DNA of 64,000 nt, from positions 496,001 to 560,000 of the forward strand of contig CAUVYA020000002.1 in the NCBI GenBank assembly GCA_963556045.3, given 5' to 3'. Both the position numbers and the translations under genes were made by a program. How positions within the stretch are numbered: position 1 is the stretch's first letter; each line of letters begins with the position of its first letter. The notes under the pieces are model-generated. The model worked only from the letters and a program-made list of their open reading frames with translations. It had not been told where the DNA came from and did not search any database. This stretch comes from UBA4781 sp963556045 (GTDB taxonomy: Bacteria > Chloroflexota > Anaerolineae > Anaerolineales > Anaerolineaceae). Shown in pieces: positions 34,829 to 43,489 of the stretch.

Positions 34829-35978
34829 AAATATCTATGATGTCATCGTGATCGGTGCCGGGTCAGTTGGCGTACCCACCGCATTCTTTCTTGGCAAAGC
34901 AGGATTGAAAGTGCTTGTGCTTGAAAGCAAACCCAGTATTGGGCAGGGTTCGAATAAATCTGCCATAGGTGGTATTCGCGCTACCCATTCAGATCCTTCC
35001 AAAGCATGGCTCTGCCAGCGCAGTATTGAGATTTTTTCTACCTGGAAACAGACCTATGGGGATGAAATCGAATGGAAAAAGGGCGGCTATGTGTACGCTA
35101 TATATCGAGAACAATATAAAGCCAGTTTACAGGACCTATTAGTAAAACAGAAAACCTGGGAAATGAACATAAACTGGTTAGATAAAAACGACCTGCTCGG
35201 CGTAGTACCGGATCTTAATCCAGAGGGATTATTGGGCGGTACTTACTCCCCGGATGACGGTCATACCTCCCCATTACTTTCGTTGTATGCTTTTTCCAAA
35301 CATGCCGCAGCCATGGGAGTTGAATTTCATTTCAACGAAGCACTGCAAGATTTCGTTATGCAATCCGGGAAAGTGATAGGGGTAAAAACCAGTCAGGAAA
35401 CCTATTACGCCAAATGGATCATCAACGCAGCCGGTGCCTGGGCTGGAAAGATCGCCCGGCTTGCTCACGTGGAACTACCTATCCAGCCGGAATCTCATGA
35501 AGCCGGGATCACAGAGCCGGTGCGCACATTTTTAGATCCTCTAGTTGTGGATATACGCAAGATGGGAAAAACATCCAACTTCTACTTCTATCAGCATGCC
35601 ACCGGACAGGTATTGTTCTGCTACACTCCTGATCCCCCCATTCAGGGATTTGATACGAGCGTCACCTCGCAATTCTTGCCGGTTGCCGCCCGGCGCTTGA
35701 TCTCGCTTGTCCCACGTTTGCAGAATATTCGCGTACGGCGTACCTGGCGCGGACTTTATCCCATGACGCCGGATGGCGCACCCTATATTGGTGCCGTTGA
35801 TGAGGCACCTGGTTTACTGCTGGCTTCCGGAATGTGCGGGCAGGGTTTTATGCTTGGTCCAGGTGTGGCTGAACTGCTTACAGCGACCATCAATGGCTCT
35901 CTCTCGGTTAAACAATCAGGCATTCTTGAACATCTCTCCCTGAATCGCCAGATTTCTCACGTAGAGATGTTAAAATAG
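34821..35978 (+). CDS. FAD-dependent amine/imino-acid oxidoreductase (DAO family)
   Basis: 385 residues. N-terminal FAD site DVIVIGAGSVGVPTAFFLGKAG, then a glycine-oxidase/sarcosine-oxidase-beta-like fold ending with RTWRGLYPMTPDGAPYIG and GMCGQGFMLGPGVAELL, a typical DAO C terminus. ATG 34821 overlaps the end of the previous gene by 8 bases, so the two are translationally coupled and likely form one heteromeric dehydrogenase. Such pairs oxidise D-amino acids, D-proline, hydroxyproline, opines or glycine. The following LDH2-family gene makes an imino-acid route the most attractive guess. Confidence 0.85.
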   Translation: MNKNIYDVIVIGAGSVGVPTAFFLGKAGLKVLVLESKPSIGQGSNKSAIGGIRATHSDPSKAWLCQRSIEIFSTWKQTYGDEIEWKKGGYVYAIYREQYKASLQDLLVKQKTWEMNINWLDKNDLLGVVPDLNPEGLLGGTYSPDDGHTSPLLSLYAFSKHAAAMGVEFHFNEALQDFVMQSGKVIGVKTSQETYYAKWIINAAGAWAGKIARLAHVELPIQPESHEAGITEPVRTFLDPLVVDIRKMGKTSNFYFYQHATGQVLFCYTPDPPIQGFDTSVTSQFLPVAARRLISLVPRLQNIRVRRTWRGLYPMTPDGAPYIGAVDEAPGLLLASGMCGQGFMLGPGVAELLTATINGSLSVKQSGILEHLSLNRQISHVEMLK

Positions 35979-36009
35979 TCCAATACTTTTTACTAGAAAA
36001 GGAACTTCC

Positions 36010-37116
36010 ATGAATCAGGATATGGTTAAGATATCGGTTGATGTATTGTATGAATTCATGCTGGCGGTTTTCACCAGAACAGGATTATCTGAAAAGGATG
36101 CTGCCACCTGCTCCGATGTACTCATACGATCAGACCTGCGCGGGATCGAATCGCACGGTATTGGTCGTTTACGCATGTATTATGAGCGTCTACAGGCAGG
36201 GTTGATCGAGACCCAATCCACTTTTACCATCGTCCGAGAATCACCGACTACCGCCGTAGTTGATGGCAACCACAGTATGGGTATGGTGGTCGCTACTCAA
36301 TCCATGCAGATGGCGATCGATAAAGCCAGGCAATATGGCATGGGGGCAGTGGCAGTTCGCAATTCCACTCATTTTGGGATTGATGGATACTATCCCCTCA
36401 TGGCTGTGGAACAGAACATGATCGGTATGAGCTTCACCAACGCGCGCCCGTGTGTTTCGCCCACTCACGGTACACTGCCCACACTGGGAACCAATCCCAT
36501 CAGTTTTGGTGCTCCCACCGACGAAGAATGTCCATTTCTGTATGATGGTGCCACCTCCATAACTCAGCGCGGAAAGGTCGAAGTGCTGGCACGCGCTGAA
36601 AAACCGGTGCCGGCTGGCTGGGTCATCGACAGCCAAAACGAATCCATGACGGATGCCGATGAGATCCTTGAGAACATCTTGCAGGAAAATGCCGCTCTAC
36701 TGCCCCTGGGTGGCTCCAGCGAGCTGCTGGGAGGGCATAAGGGGTATTGTTTATCAACCATTGTGGAAATACTCTCGTCTGCCCTGCAGAGCGGCGCTTT
36801 CCTCTTTCAGCTTTCCGGACTGGATACTGAAGGGAATCCAGCTCGCTTCAGGGTTGGTCATTTCTTTATGGCAATGAATATTGAAAATTTCCTACCGCTA
36901 CCCGAATTCAAGAAGAATATCGGTGATCTGCTGCGCACATTGCGTTCCACCCGCAAAGCACCCGGGCAGCCACGCATCTATACAGCCGGAGAGAAAGAAT
37001 TCGAAATGGAAAAGCTGGTCAGGAAAGAAGGTGTTCCGGTCAATAAGAATCTAAGCAAAGACATCCTCTACTTGCAGCACGAGTTGGGATTGGATGGATT
37101 CATATTCAATGACTGA
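36010..37116 (+). CDS. Malate/L-lactate dehydrogenase (LDH2) family oxidoreductase
   Basis: 368 residues of the NAD(P)-dependent Ldh2 family. The signature SDLRGIESHGIGRLRMYYERLQAG is at the N terminus; GMGAVAVRNSTHFGIDGYYPLMA and LPTLGTNPISFGAPT follow. Members act on malate, ureidoglycolate, sulfolactate or the imino acids piperideine- and pyrroline-2-carboxylate. Next to an imino-acid-type oxidase, pyrroline-2-carboxylate reductase is plausible but unproven. The ATG follows AAAGGAAC and begins MNQDMVKIS. Its stop overlaps the next start. Confidence 0.88.
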   Translation: MNQDMVKISVDVLYEFMLAVFTRTGLSEKDAATCSDVLIRSDLRGIESHGIGRLRMYYERLQAGLIETQSTFTIVRESPTTAVVDGNHSMGMVVATQSMQMAIDKARQYGMGAVAVRNSTHFGIDGYYPLMAVEQNMIGMSFTNARPCVSPTHGTLPTLGTNPISFGAPTDEECPFLYDGATSITQRGKVEVLARAEKPVPAGWVIDSQNESMTDADEILENILQENAALLPLGGSSELLGGHKGYCLSTIVEILSSALQSGAFLFQLSGLDTEGNPARFRVGHFFMAMNIENFLPLPEFKKNIGDLLRTLRSTRKAPGQPRIYTAGEKEFEMEKLVRKEGVPVNKNLSKDILYLQHELGLDGFIFND

Positions 37117-37777
37117 GAAAATAAAGGGTATTATCTTTGATTTTGATGGTCTCATTCTCGATACAGAAACGCCCGAATTGGAGGCGTGGGAAAAGGCTTT
37201 TTTTGAAAATGGTCTGATATTCCCATCTGCAAGATACCTCGAAGGCATCGGGGTGGTTTCAGATAATCTCTATGTCCAGGACATCATCCGTGAAATGGCA
37301 CATTCAGATGCGCAAGTTCAGAAGATCAACCGAGATTATCAGCGCTTCGTTGCACAATCAGATGCCATGAATCAGCCGCGCCCCGGGATAATGGATCTCA
37401 TCCATGACGCTGAAAAATTAGGCTTGCTGCTGGGAATTGCCTCCAGTTCGTACCGGGTATGGGTGGAAAGTAATTTGCAGCGCCTTGATTTGATATCACA
37501 TTTCGATCCTATCTGTACCCGTGATGATGTTGCCCATTCGAAACCAGATCCGGAATTGTATAATCTGGTGCGTTCCAGATGGGATTTTTCACCACAGGAA
37601 GTTTTCGTTCTGGAAGATTCGCCCAATGGGATCAAAGCCGCGAAAAATGCCGATCTATTCTGTGTAGCGGTTACAAATCCAATCACAAGCCAGATGGATG
37701 TTTCACAGGCTGATATGGTTTTCTCGTCTTTCCTGGACTTCTCTTTGCATGAATTCTTAATAAAGATAACGAATTAA
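37109..37777 (+). CDS. HAD-superfamily phosphatase (subfamily IA, beta-phosphoglucomutase-like)
   Basis: 222 residues. Motif I is IIFDFDGLILDTETPE, with the Asp nucleophile and general acid. Motif II is GIASSSYRVW, motif III KPDPELY, and motif IV VLEDSPNGIKAAKNA. The four-helix cap fits phosphoglycolate phosphatase/beta-PGM-type enzymes. The ATG at 37109 overlaps the stop of the LDH2 gene by 8 bases. It is the last gene of the catabolic cluster; it may remove a phosphorylated by-product. Confidence 0.88.
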   Translation: MTEKIKGIIFDFDGLILDTETPELEAWEKAFFENGLIFPSARYLEGIGVVSDNLYVQDIIREMAHSDAQVQKINRDYQRFVAQSDAMNQPRPGIMDLIHDAEKLGLLLGIASSSYRVWVESNLQRLDLISHFDPICTRDDVAHSKPDPELYNLVRSRWDFSPQEVFVLEDSPNGIKAAKNADLFCVAVTNPITSQMDVSQADMVFSSFLDFSLHEFLIKITN

Positions 37778-37836
37778 GCACAATTTATCCAATTATTTCC
37801 TTTTTGCAGATTATACTTATCTAAGGTAAAAACTGG

Positions 37837-40068
37837 ATGGATATTGATAGTCTACTTGCTAAATTACCCGATTATTACACGGTTGTAGATCGTGATCTCA
37901 TTTCACGTGCTTATAAATTTGCCGAGAAAGCTCACGAGGGTCAAAAACGTCTTTCTGGCGAACCATACATCACCCATTGTATTGCAGTAGCAGAAATTCT
38001 TATTGATCTGCAGGTTCCACCTGAAATGGTTGCTGCTGCTTTACTGCATGATACCGTTGAAGATACTGAAGTAACATTGGATGACCTTATCAACAAATTC
38101 AGCCCTGAGATCTCAAAACTTGTGGATGGCGTTACGAAATTAACCAATCTACCCCAGGTTTCACGGGCTGACCAGGTAGCGATTGGCGACAGTAAAAAGA
38201 AAACCAATTCCAAGAAACCAGATCAAGAAGAAGATACAGAGAAAGAACTTGCCATTGACCGCAGCCGTCATCGAGACCTGGCAAACGAAACTCTACGGAA
38301 AATGCTGCTGGCAATGGGGGATGATATCAGAGTGGTGGTCATCAAACTGGCAGATCGTCTTCATAATATGCGCACCCTCAGCCACATGCCGGAGAAAAAA
38401 CGCATCAGTATCGCCAGAGAGACCATGGATATTTTCGCACCGCTGGCAAATCGTCTTGGTATCTGGCAGTTGAAATGGGAACTCGAAGACCTTTCTTTGC
38501 GATATTTAAAACCGGATGTCTATAAGGATATTGCGCAAAAATTATCCGACCGGCGGAAAGATCGCGAAGCAGAGATCGCTCGTATTGTCAGCGACCTGGA
38601 TGTCCTTATGAAAAAAGGAAAGATCGAAGCAGAGATCAGCGGTCGCCCGAAGCATATCTATTCCATCTACCGCAAGATGACCGATAAAGGACAACCATTT
38701 GAAATGGTGCGCGACCTGAGAGGTGTACGCTTGATCGTGCCTGATATTCCCTCCTGTTACGCTGCCCTGGGTCTCATTCATACCAATTGGCGTCCTATCC
38801 CCAACGAATTTGATGATTATATTGCCGCACCAAAGGATAATTTCTACCGTTCTCTACACACCGCAGTGCTGTATTCCGACGGAAAACCACTTGAAGTGCA
38901 GATCCGTACCCCAGAAATGAACCAGAACGCAGAGTTTGGTATCGCTGCCCATTGGCTCTACAAAGAAAAGAAACCGCTTACAGATTCCTACCAGCAGCGT
39001 GTCAACTGGCTGCGTAAATTAATGGATTGGAAGCAGGATGTAGATGATGCCCAGGAATTCGTGGACGGCATGAAAAGCGACGTTTTTGAGGATCGTGTGT
39101 ATGTCTTCACCCCGCGTGGCGACATTATTGACCTGCCGCGCGGTTCCACCCCTATTGATTTCGCCTATCATGTCCACACCGAAATCGGAAATCGCTGCCG
39201 TGGAGCAAAAGTTAATGGAAAACTGGTATCACTCGATTACCACCTGCAAACCGGCGACCAGCTTGAGATCCTCACCTCGAAACATGGAGGTCCTTCACGA
39301 GACTGGTTAAACATGAATCTGGGATTGGTAAAAACACAAAGAGCCCGTTCCAAGATCCGCCAATGGTTCAAGAAACAGGATCGTGAGCAGAACCTCAATC
39401 AAGGAAAAGATATTCTCGACAAGGAACTGCATCGTTTGGGATTGGAAGAAATAAACATGGAGGTCCTCGCTCGATCTCTTGACCTGAAAAATGAAGAGGA
39501 GATGTTCATTGCCCTGGGCTGCGGCGATCTATCCATCCGCAAGATCATCAACAAGATCAATGATGTCGATAAAGAGTTGGAAGATCCTCTTTTTCAAGTA
39601 CATGCACCACAGGCAGAACGAGAGGACCTGGATGCGGTCAACGTTCTGGGTCTTAAAGGGATGCTCACCCATTTTGCGCGCTGCTGCAACCCGGCGCCGG
39701 GAGACGCCATTTCAGGCTACATCACCCGCGGTCGCGGGGTCACCATCCACCGCCAGGATTGTCCGAATATTCTCACCATCAAAGATCGCGAACGCATTAT
39801 TAAGGTCGACTGGGGAGAAGCGCACCGTACTTTTGCAGTCAATATCCAGATCAAAGCCTATGACAGACAGGGTTTAATGAATGACATTTCTTCCATCTTA
39901 AGTAATGAAGGTATCAACATGCGTGACATTAAGATCGCCATTTCCAACAATCTGGCTATTATTAATTTGATTCTGGATATTACCGATATCAGTCAATTAA
40001 GTCGTATTCTCACCCGCATTGAATCCACTCCCAATGTGATGGAAGCATTCCGTTTTAAACCCGGTTAA
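37837..40068 (+). CDS. rel: Bifunctional (p)ppGpp synthetase/hydrolase RelA/SpoT
   Basis: 743 residues. The N-terminal HD hydrolase domain has ALLHDTVEDT and the helix KLADRLHNMRTL. The synthetase domain shows GRPKHIYSIYRKM and RDLRGVRLIVPD. The regulatory half has TGS (YVFTPRGDIIDLPRGSTPIDFAY), the conserved Cys region (FARCCNPAPGD) and a C-terminal ACT domain. Both catalytic domains look intact, so it should make and degrade the stringent-response alarmone. Within the HD domain an unusually charged insertion (KKKTNSKKPDQEEDTEKE) enlarges a variable loop. The ATG follows TAAGG. Confidence 0.95.
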   Translation: MDIDSLLAKLPDYYTVVDRDLISRAYKFAEKAHEGQKRLSGEPYITHCIAVAEILIDLQVPPEMVAAALLHDTVEDTEVTLDDLINKFSPEISKLVDGVTKLTNLPQVSRADQVAIGDSKKKTNSKKPDQEEDTEKELAIDRSRHRDLANETLRKMLLAMGDDIRVVVIKLADRLHNMRTLSHMPEKKRISIARETMDIFAPLANRLGIWQLKWELEDLSLRYLKPDVYKDIAQKLSDRRKDREAEIARIVSDLDVLMKKGKIEAEISGRPKHIYSIYRKMTDKGQPFEMVRDLRGVRLIVPDIPSCYAALGLIHTNWRPIPNEFDDYIAAPKDNFYRSLHTAVLYSDGKPLEVQIRTPEMNQNAEFGIAAHWLYKEKKPLTDSYQQRVNWLRKLMDWKQDVDDAQEFVDGMKSDVFEDRVYVFTPRGDIIDLPRGSTPIDFAYHVHTEIGNRCRGAKVNGKLVSLDYHLQTGDQLEILTSKHGGPSRDWLNMNLGLVKTQRARSKIRQWFKKQDREQNLNQGKDILDKELHRLGLEEINMEVLARSLDLKNEEEMFIALGCGDLSIRKIINKINDVDKELEDPLFQVHAPQAEREDLDAVNVLGLKGMLTHFARCCNPAPGDAISGYITRGRGVTIHRQDCPNILTIKDRERIIKVDWGEAHRTFAVNIQIKAYDRQGLMNDISSILSNEGINMRDIKIAISNNLAIINLILDITDISQLSRILTRIESTPNVMEAFRFKPG

Positions 40069-40071
40069 AAA

Positions 40072-40104
40072 GAAAACGGGATTTTGCATCATCCCGTTTC
40101 TTCT
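40072..40104. terminator. Bidirectional terminator between rel and the ECF operon
   Basis: AAACGGGAT (40074-40082) and ATCCCGTTT (40091-40099), flanked by A-rich and T-rich tracts. It ends rel on the plus strand and the importer operon on the minus strand. Confidence 0.85.
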
Positions 40105-40132
40105 TTTTCGAAAGCCATCTGTGTTTAGAAAT

Positions 40133-40609
40133 TTATTTATTCACCTGAATTTCCGTAATGGCGAACACCCAGCGGTTGGCAGGCGTTAGAGGTGTAACCA
40201 GACGGATAGGACCCTTATCTGGAGTTACTTCCACGATCCATTCACCGGCATCTTTAAGAGCGATCATCCCATTGGTCAATTCTTCTCTCGAGATTTCTAT
40301 GGAGTATCCATCAGAAGCAATGGCGGTAACGGATACAAAATCTTCCGCTGCTCCTGCCTGTGCCAGAACCGTATCCAGTGGAACACCAGACCATGAGCGA
40401 ATCTCGTCTTCGCCTGTGGATTTTTCCATCAAAATATCATTAAGTTCGATCTCTTCCATGGCTGCCAGATCGGCAAAGGATAATTCCAGTGGATTGGTCA
40501 CATCACCACTGATTTTTAAAGTCCAATCCACCTTGGGGGCTTTTGACCCGCAACTCGTCAAGAACACCATGACCACAGTTAGGGTAAGTAAAACAGTATT
40601 TTTTTTCAT
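40133..40609 (-). CDS. Lipoprotein with molybdopterin-oxidoreductase-like (SUOX-fold) domain
   Basis: 158 residues. A lipoprotein signal peptide (MKKNTVLL...FLTSC, Cys 20) leads into a compact domain: WTLKISGDVTNPLELSFADLAAMEEIEL, then a WSGVPLDTVLAQAG motif, and IRLVTPLTPANRWVFAITEIQV at the end. This is the pattern of the Oxidored_molyb (sulfite-oxidase-like) fold, but it lacks the Cys that binds molybdenum in true enzymes. That suggests ligand binding rather than catalysis. ATG 40609, with GGAG 8 bases upstream, gives the clean signal peptide; a GTG at 40645 overlapping the previous stop is possible. Last gene of the operon. Confidence 0.72.
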   Translation of the reverse strand: MKKNTVLLTLTVVMVFLTSCGSKAPKVDWTLKISGDVTNPLELSFADLAAMEEIELNDILMEKSTGEDEIRSWSGVPLDTVLAQAGAAEDFVSVTAIASDGYSIEISREELTNGMIALKDAGEWIVEVTPDKGPIRLVTPLTPANRWVFAITEIQVNK

Positions 40610-40641
40610 CTCTTTTTCTCCTTTTTCGGCTTTCGAAATTT

Positions 40642-41796
40642 TCACTTGCGATAGAGGATGATGTAGATTGCCATATCATCCATCAGTAGATTTCCGTGAT
40701 TTCCCAATGAGGTATCTCCCTCATCCAACACGGCATGCATTCCATGGTCAGGGAACAGGATCACCAGAGTGTTTTCAGGCAGAGCATCCATTAATTGAGC
40801 TACCATCTGGTCTATCTCGGCTACCTTCAGTTCCCATTCTGCAGAATATGGTCCATACGTATGACCCACATCATCAATGCCGTGAAAATGGATCATCAGC
40901 AGGTCCGGTATACCTTCGGCAATTGCCTCCTGCGCATTGGCAAACACATTATCATCGGTAGAACCATCCCCATTCCTATCTCCTGACAGAGTAACTTCAG
41001 CTCCGGGATAATTGAAAGGCGTACTGCTGCCCTCAACGATGCGCACCTCTTTTCCAGCTTCATTTACGGTGTCCAGGATACTGGGAACTTCCAGGCTACG
41101 AATACCGCTTACCCACACACCGTTCACCGATGAATCCAGCCCTGAAAGCAGCGCAGCGGTTGAAGTGCTGGTCTTGGGAGGGTAAATCGCATAGGCTTGG
41201 TAGCGGTCCTCAAGGCTTGAGAGATTGGGAATCAATCCCTGTTCAGATGCCAGCATCAATTGCTGGTATCCAAATCCATCGAGAAAAAACCACACGACAT
41301 GCTGCGAGGGTTCCAGCGGCAGCAGGGATGAGGAAGCGTTTTCCATGAATGGGATATCCAATACACGTGCGGTAAGCAGAGGAATCTCAGTAATGGAAGG
41401 CACATTTTTCTCATCAAATCCACCGCTTTCTACCAGCACCTCATCTACGATATATTCCACACCTCCGATTTCGATCTCCCGTGTATTCCGCCAGTATGTA
41501 GAAGACGCTATCTCAGCCCAATTGAAGGAAGTTTGTTCATCGCCTTGAGAGATTGTGATACTTTCGATAACGTGCATTCCGTTCTTATAAAAGAGATACT
41601 CCAGCGGCAGGTCAAATTCTTTTTCTTCATCCTGGTTGACTTGAGATTCAATTTCCTTATACTCCTGCCGGGTCACAACCGTACTCTGCCCATCAATCGT
41701 TAAAATGAGATCTTCCGCGGCTGTAGAACATGCGGTGGTTACCAGCAGGATGGTTAATAATAAACTTATGACAATTCTTTTCTGTACTGTTTTCAT
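40642..41796 (-). CDS. Lipoprotein phosphodiesterase/nucleotide pyrophosphatase-like (alkaline phosphatase superfamily)
   Basis: 384 residues. Signal peptide with lipobox VTTAC. An N-terminal ~100-residue domain (LILTIDGQSTVVTRQEYKEIE) resembles the small binding domains in the neighbouring proteins. The C-terminal domain is type I phosphodiesterase-like: VVWFFLDGFGYQQL (metal Asp), YPPKTSTSTAALLSG (nucleophile Thr/Ser region), IHFHGIDDVGHTYGP and LFPDHGMH near the end. Such enzymes split phosphodiester or pyrophosphate bonds of nucleotides and dinucleotide cofactors outside the cell. Overlaps of four bases with both neighbours show one transcript. Confidence 0.78.
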   Translation of the reverse strand: MKTVQKRIVISLLLTILLVTTACSTAAEDLILTIDGQSTVVTRQEYKEIESQVNQDEEKEFDLPLEYLFYKNGMHVIESITISQGDEQTSFNWAEIASSTYWRNTREIEIGGVEYIVDEVLVESGGFDEKNVPSITEIPLLTARVLDIPFMENASSSLLPLEPSQHVVWFFLDGFGYQQLMLASEQGLIPNLSSLEDRYQAYAIYPPKTSTSTAALLSGLDSSVNGVWVSGIRSLEVPSILDTVNEAGKEVRIVEGSSTPFNYPGAEVTLSGDRNGDGSTDDNVFANAQEAIAEGIPDLLMIHFHGIDDVGHTYGPYSAEWELKVAEIDQMVAQLMDALPENTLVILFPDHGMHAVLDEGDTSLGNHGNLLMDDMAIYIILYRK

Positions 41797-42722
41797 TTCT
41801 TGATTCCTTCTATTGCAGTAACGTCATAGATCCAATTATTGCGGCTTGTATCAGGTATGATGGTGACAACGGAAGACCATTGTTTGGTGAGAATCGCATC
41901 CTGCAGCTCTTCAATAGAAAATGTCACATTGTTCCCATCCTGCAGGGTGAATTGGATGGCATTGTACTGCTCAAAATCAAGTAGGTCTTCCAATGCTGCA
42001 CCCTCTACCCGGCTGGAGGTGACAGCCTGGCGAGTTTGTCCATCTTCTTCACTCTTGAACATGACTTTGGCTTCTTCTATGGTGATGGAAGTTGTTTTTC
42101 CCAACAACAGCCTTCCAATGGAGGTATATGTATTGCCTATGCGCAATGGTTTCTCTTCGCTTACGATGATCATCTTCGCGATCCCTTTTGCCCATGTGGA
42201 TACATGCAGGTCTTCCGAAGCAAATCGAATTCCATCTTCATACGGTAGGAACATGGCATTTTTCGTGATATCTTCCTTTGCAATATTCACAAATTCTCCA
42301 TCACGTGTATAAATGGTAAAACTTTCATAATCCGGAATTTCCCACTTCTCCATAAATGCTTCTACCGTTAAAAAGGTATTGGGTAGTTCTGAATAGGAGA
42401 AGAATTGGTTTGCTGGAATGAATATTACTTCGGGAATATCTCCCGTCAGTTCGATCATGTTGTAGAAATACAATTCTGGCAGTTCAACCGAACCATGTTC
42501 ATCATGACAGGTACTGCAGCTATGAAATTCTTCTGTTTCGTGACATTCCGCGCACTCGTGCATGGCAGTACTTTCTTCCCACAGGAGGGAAAAAGAATAA
42601 TCTGTCAGTAATCGTACCGGCAGTTGTTTGAATGACAGGGCAAAAACGATCGCAACCAGAACAACCACACCCAGGATGATCAGGAGCGTTCTTGTCGTCT
42701 TTTTCTTTTTTTCGCTTTTCAT
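41793..42722 (-). CDS. Membrane-anchored protein with two CXXCH motifs and SUOX-like domains
   Basis: 309 residues. A basic N terminus and one membrane segment (LLIILGVVVLVAIVFALSF) are followed by HECAECHE and HSCSTCHDEHG, two CXXCH sequences that are classical c-type heme sites. The remaining ~230 residues form extracytoplasmic beta-rich domains similar in style to the other operon proteins (EVIFIPANQFFSYSELP and SRVEGAALEDLLDFEQY, resembling the SGVPL/L element). It could carry electrons to, or sense, the bound ligand. With only two sites, zinc binding is the alternative. ATGA overlaps on both sides. Confidence 0.6.
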   Translation of the reverse strand: MKSEKKKKTTRTLLIILGVVVLVAIVFALSFKQLPVRLLTDYSFSLLWEESTAMHECAECHETEEFHSCSTCHDEHGSVELPELYFYNMIELTGDIPEVIFIPANQFFSYSELPNTFLTVEAFMEKWEIPDYESFTIYTRDGEFVNIAKEDITKNAMFLPYEDGIRFASEDLHVSTWAKGIAKMIIVSEEKPLRIGNTYTSIGRLLLGKTTSITIEEAKVMFKSEEDGQTRQAVTSSRVEGAALEDLLDFEQYNAIQFTLQDGNNVTFSIEELQDAILTKQWSSVVTIIPDTSRNNWIYDVTAIEGIKK

Positions 42723-43489
42723 ATAATTCCTCTCAGTGATAAATAATGAAACAGAATGGTGATGGATGCGACCACGCCAACAGCGATAGCATCTCGATAC
42801 CCAAAATCAATAGAATTTTGAAAAGTTCGTGTTTGATATCGTCCAAAACTGCGGCTCTCCATGGAAATTGCCAGTTTATTTACGCGATCAACCAGTTTAT
42901 ACAGAACAGCACTGATGAAAGTTGTACTGTGCAGCATTGAACGAGCTGGTTTTCGCAAGGTGTAAACAGCTCCGCGCTGTCGCTGCGCCTGGATGATCTG
43001 CTCTCCTTCATTCGCCAGGATGGGCACCAGCCGCATGGATGTAATGATCATGAACGCATAACGGTAGGGCAGCTTCAACTGCATCATCGAATAAGATAGA
43101 TCAGACGGAGATGTGGTCAGAATGAACAGGTAGCTGCTGCAAACAATCACCAGGAAACGGGCAGCAATGACTACCGCACGCTGCAATCCATAGTTCGTAA
43201 TGGATAATCCCACAATATTCATCACTTCACAACCCTGCCGCTGGAACAGTACCTGGATCAAACCGATACTGATTGACGTGATAAGAGTGGCTCGCATCCC
43301 GTGAAAATGAAAAGGATTTTGATGGATGCAAAGGAACAGAAATGCGATGGCAGATAACATAACCACCATGAGAACTAGTGAGGAAACTGTAAAAGCTGCC
43401 ACACTGACAGTAAGCAGCAGGATAATTTTAGTAAGTGGGTGCAGCAGGTGCAGAAAACTGGCGGCGGGTGAATACGAGACTCTTTTCAT
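42719..43489 (-). CDS. ECF transporter transmembrane component (T, YkoC/CbiQ-like)
   Basis: 256 residues with about five membrane helices. The N-terminal LLHPLTKIILLL is the usual start of EcfT proteins. MIITSMRLVPIL and the coupling-helix motif GEQIIQAQRQRGA (xARxxRG-like, binds the ATPase) are in the expected place. It forms the membrane scaffold that joins the S component to the ATPase. It overlaps both neighbours by four bases. Confidence 0.9.
   Translation of the reverse strand: MKRVSYSPAASFLHLLHPLTKIILLLTVSVAAFTVSSLVLMVVMLSAIAFLFLCIHQNPFHFHGMRATLITSISIGLIQVLFQRQGCEVMNIVGLSITNYGLQRAVVIAARFLVIVCSSYLFILTTSPSDLSYSMMQLKLPYRYAFMIITSMRLVPILANEGEQIIQAQRQRGAVYTLRKPARSMLHSTTFISAVLYKLVDRVNKLAISMESRSFGRYQTRTFQNSIDFGYRDAIAVGVVASITILFHYLSLRGII

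Noticed and set aside
40158..40661. Long plus-strand open frame opposite the small lipoprotein gene
   Set aside because: Composition is low-complexity S/T-rich, as expected for the antisense of a coding strand; the minus-strand frame has a signal peptide, ribosome-binding site and fold motifs.
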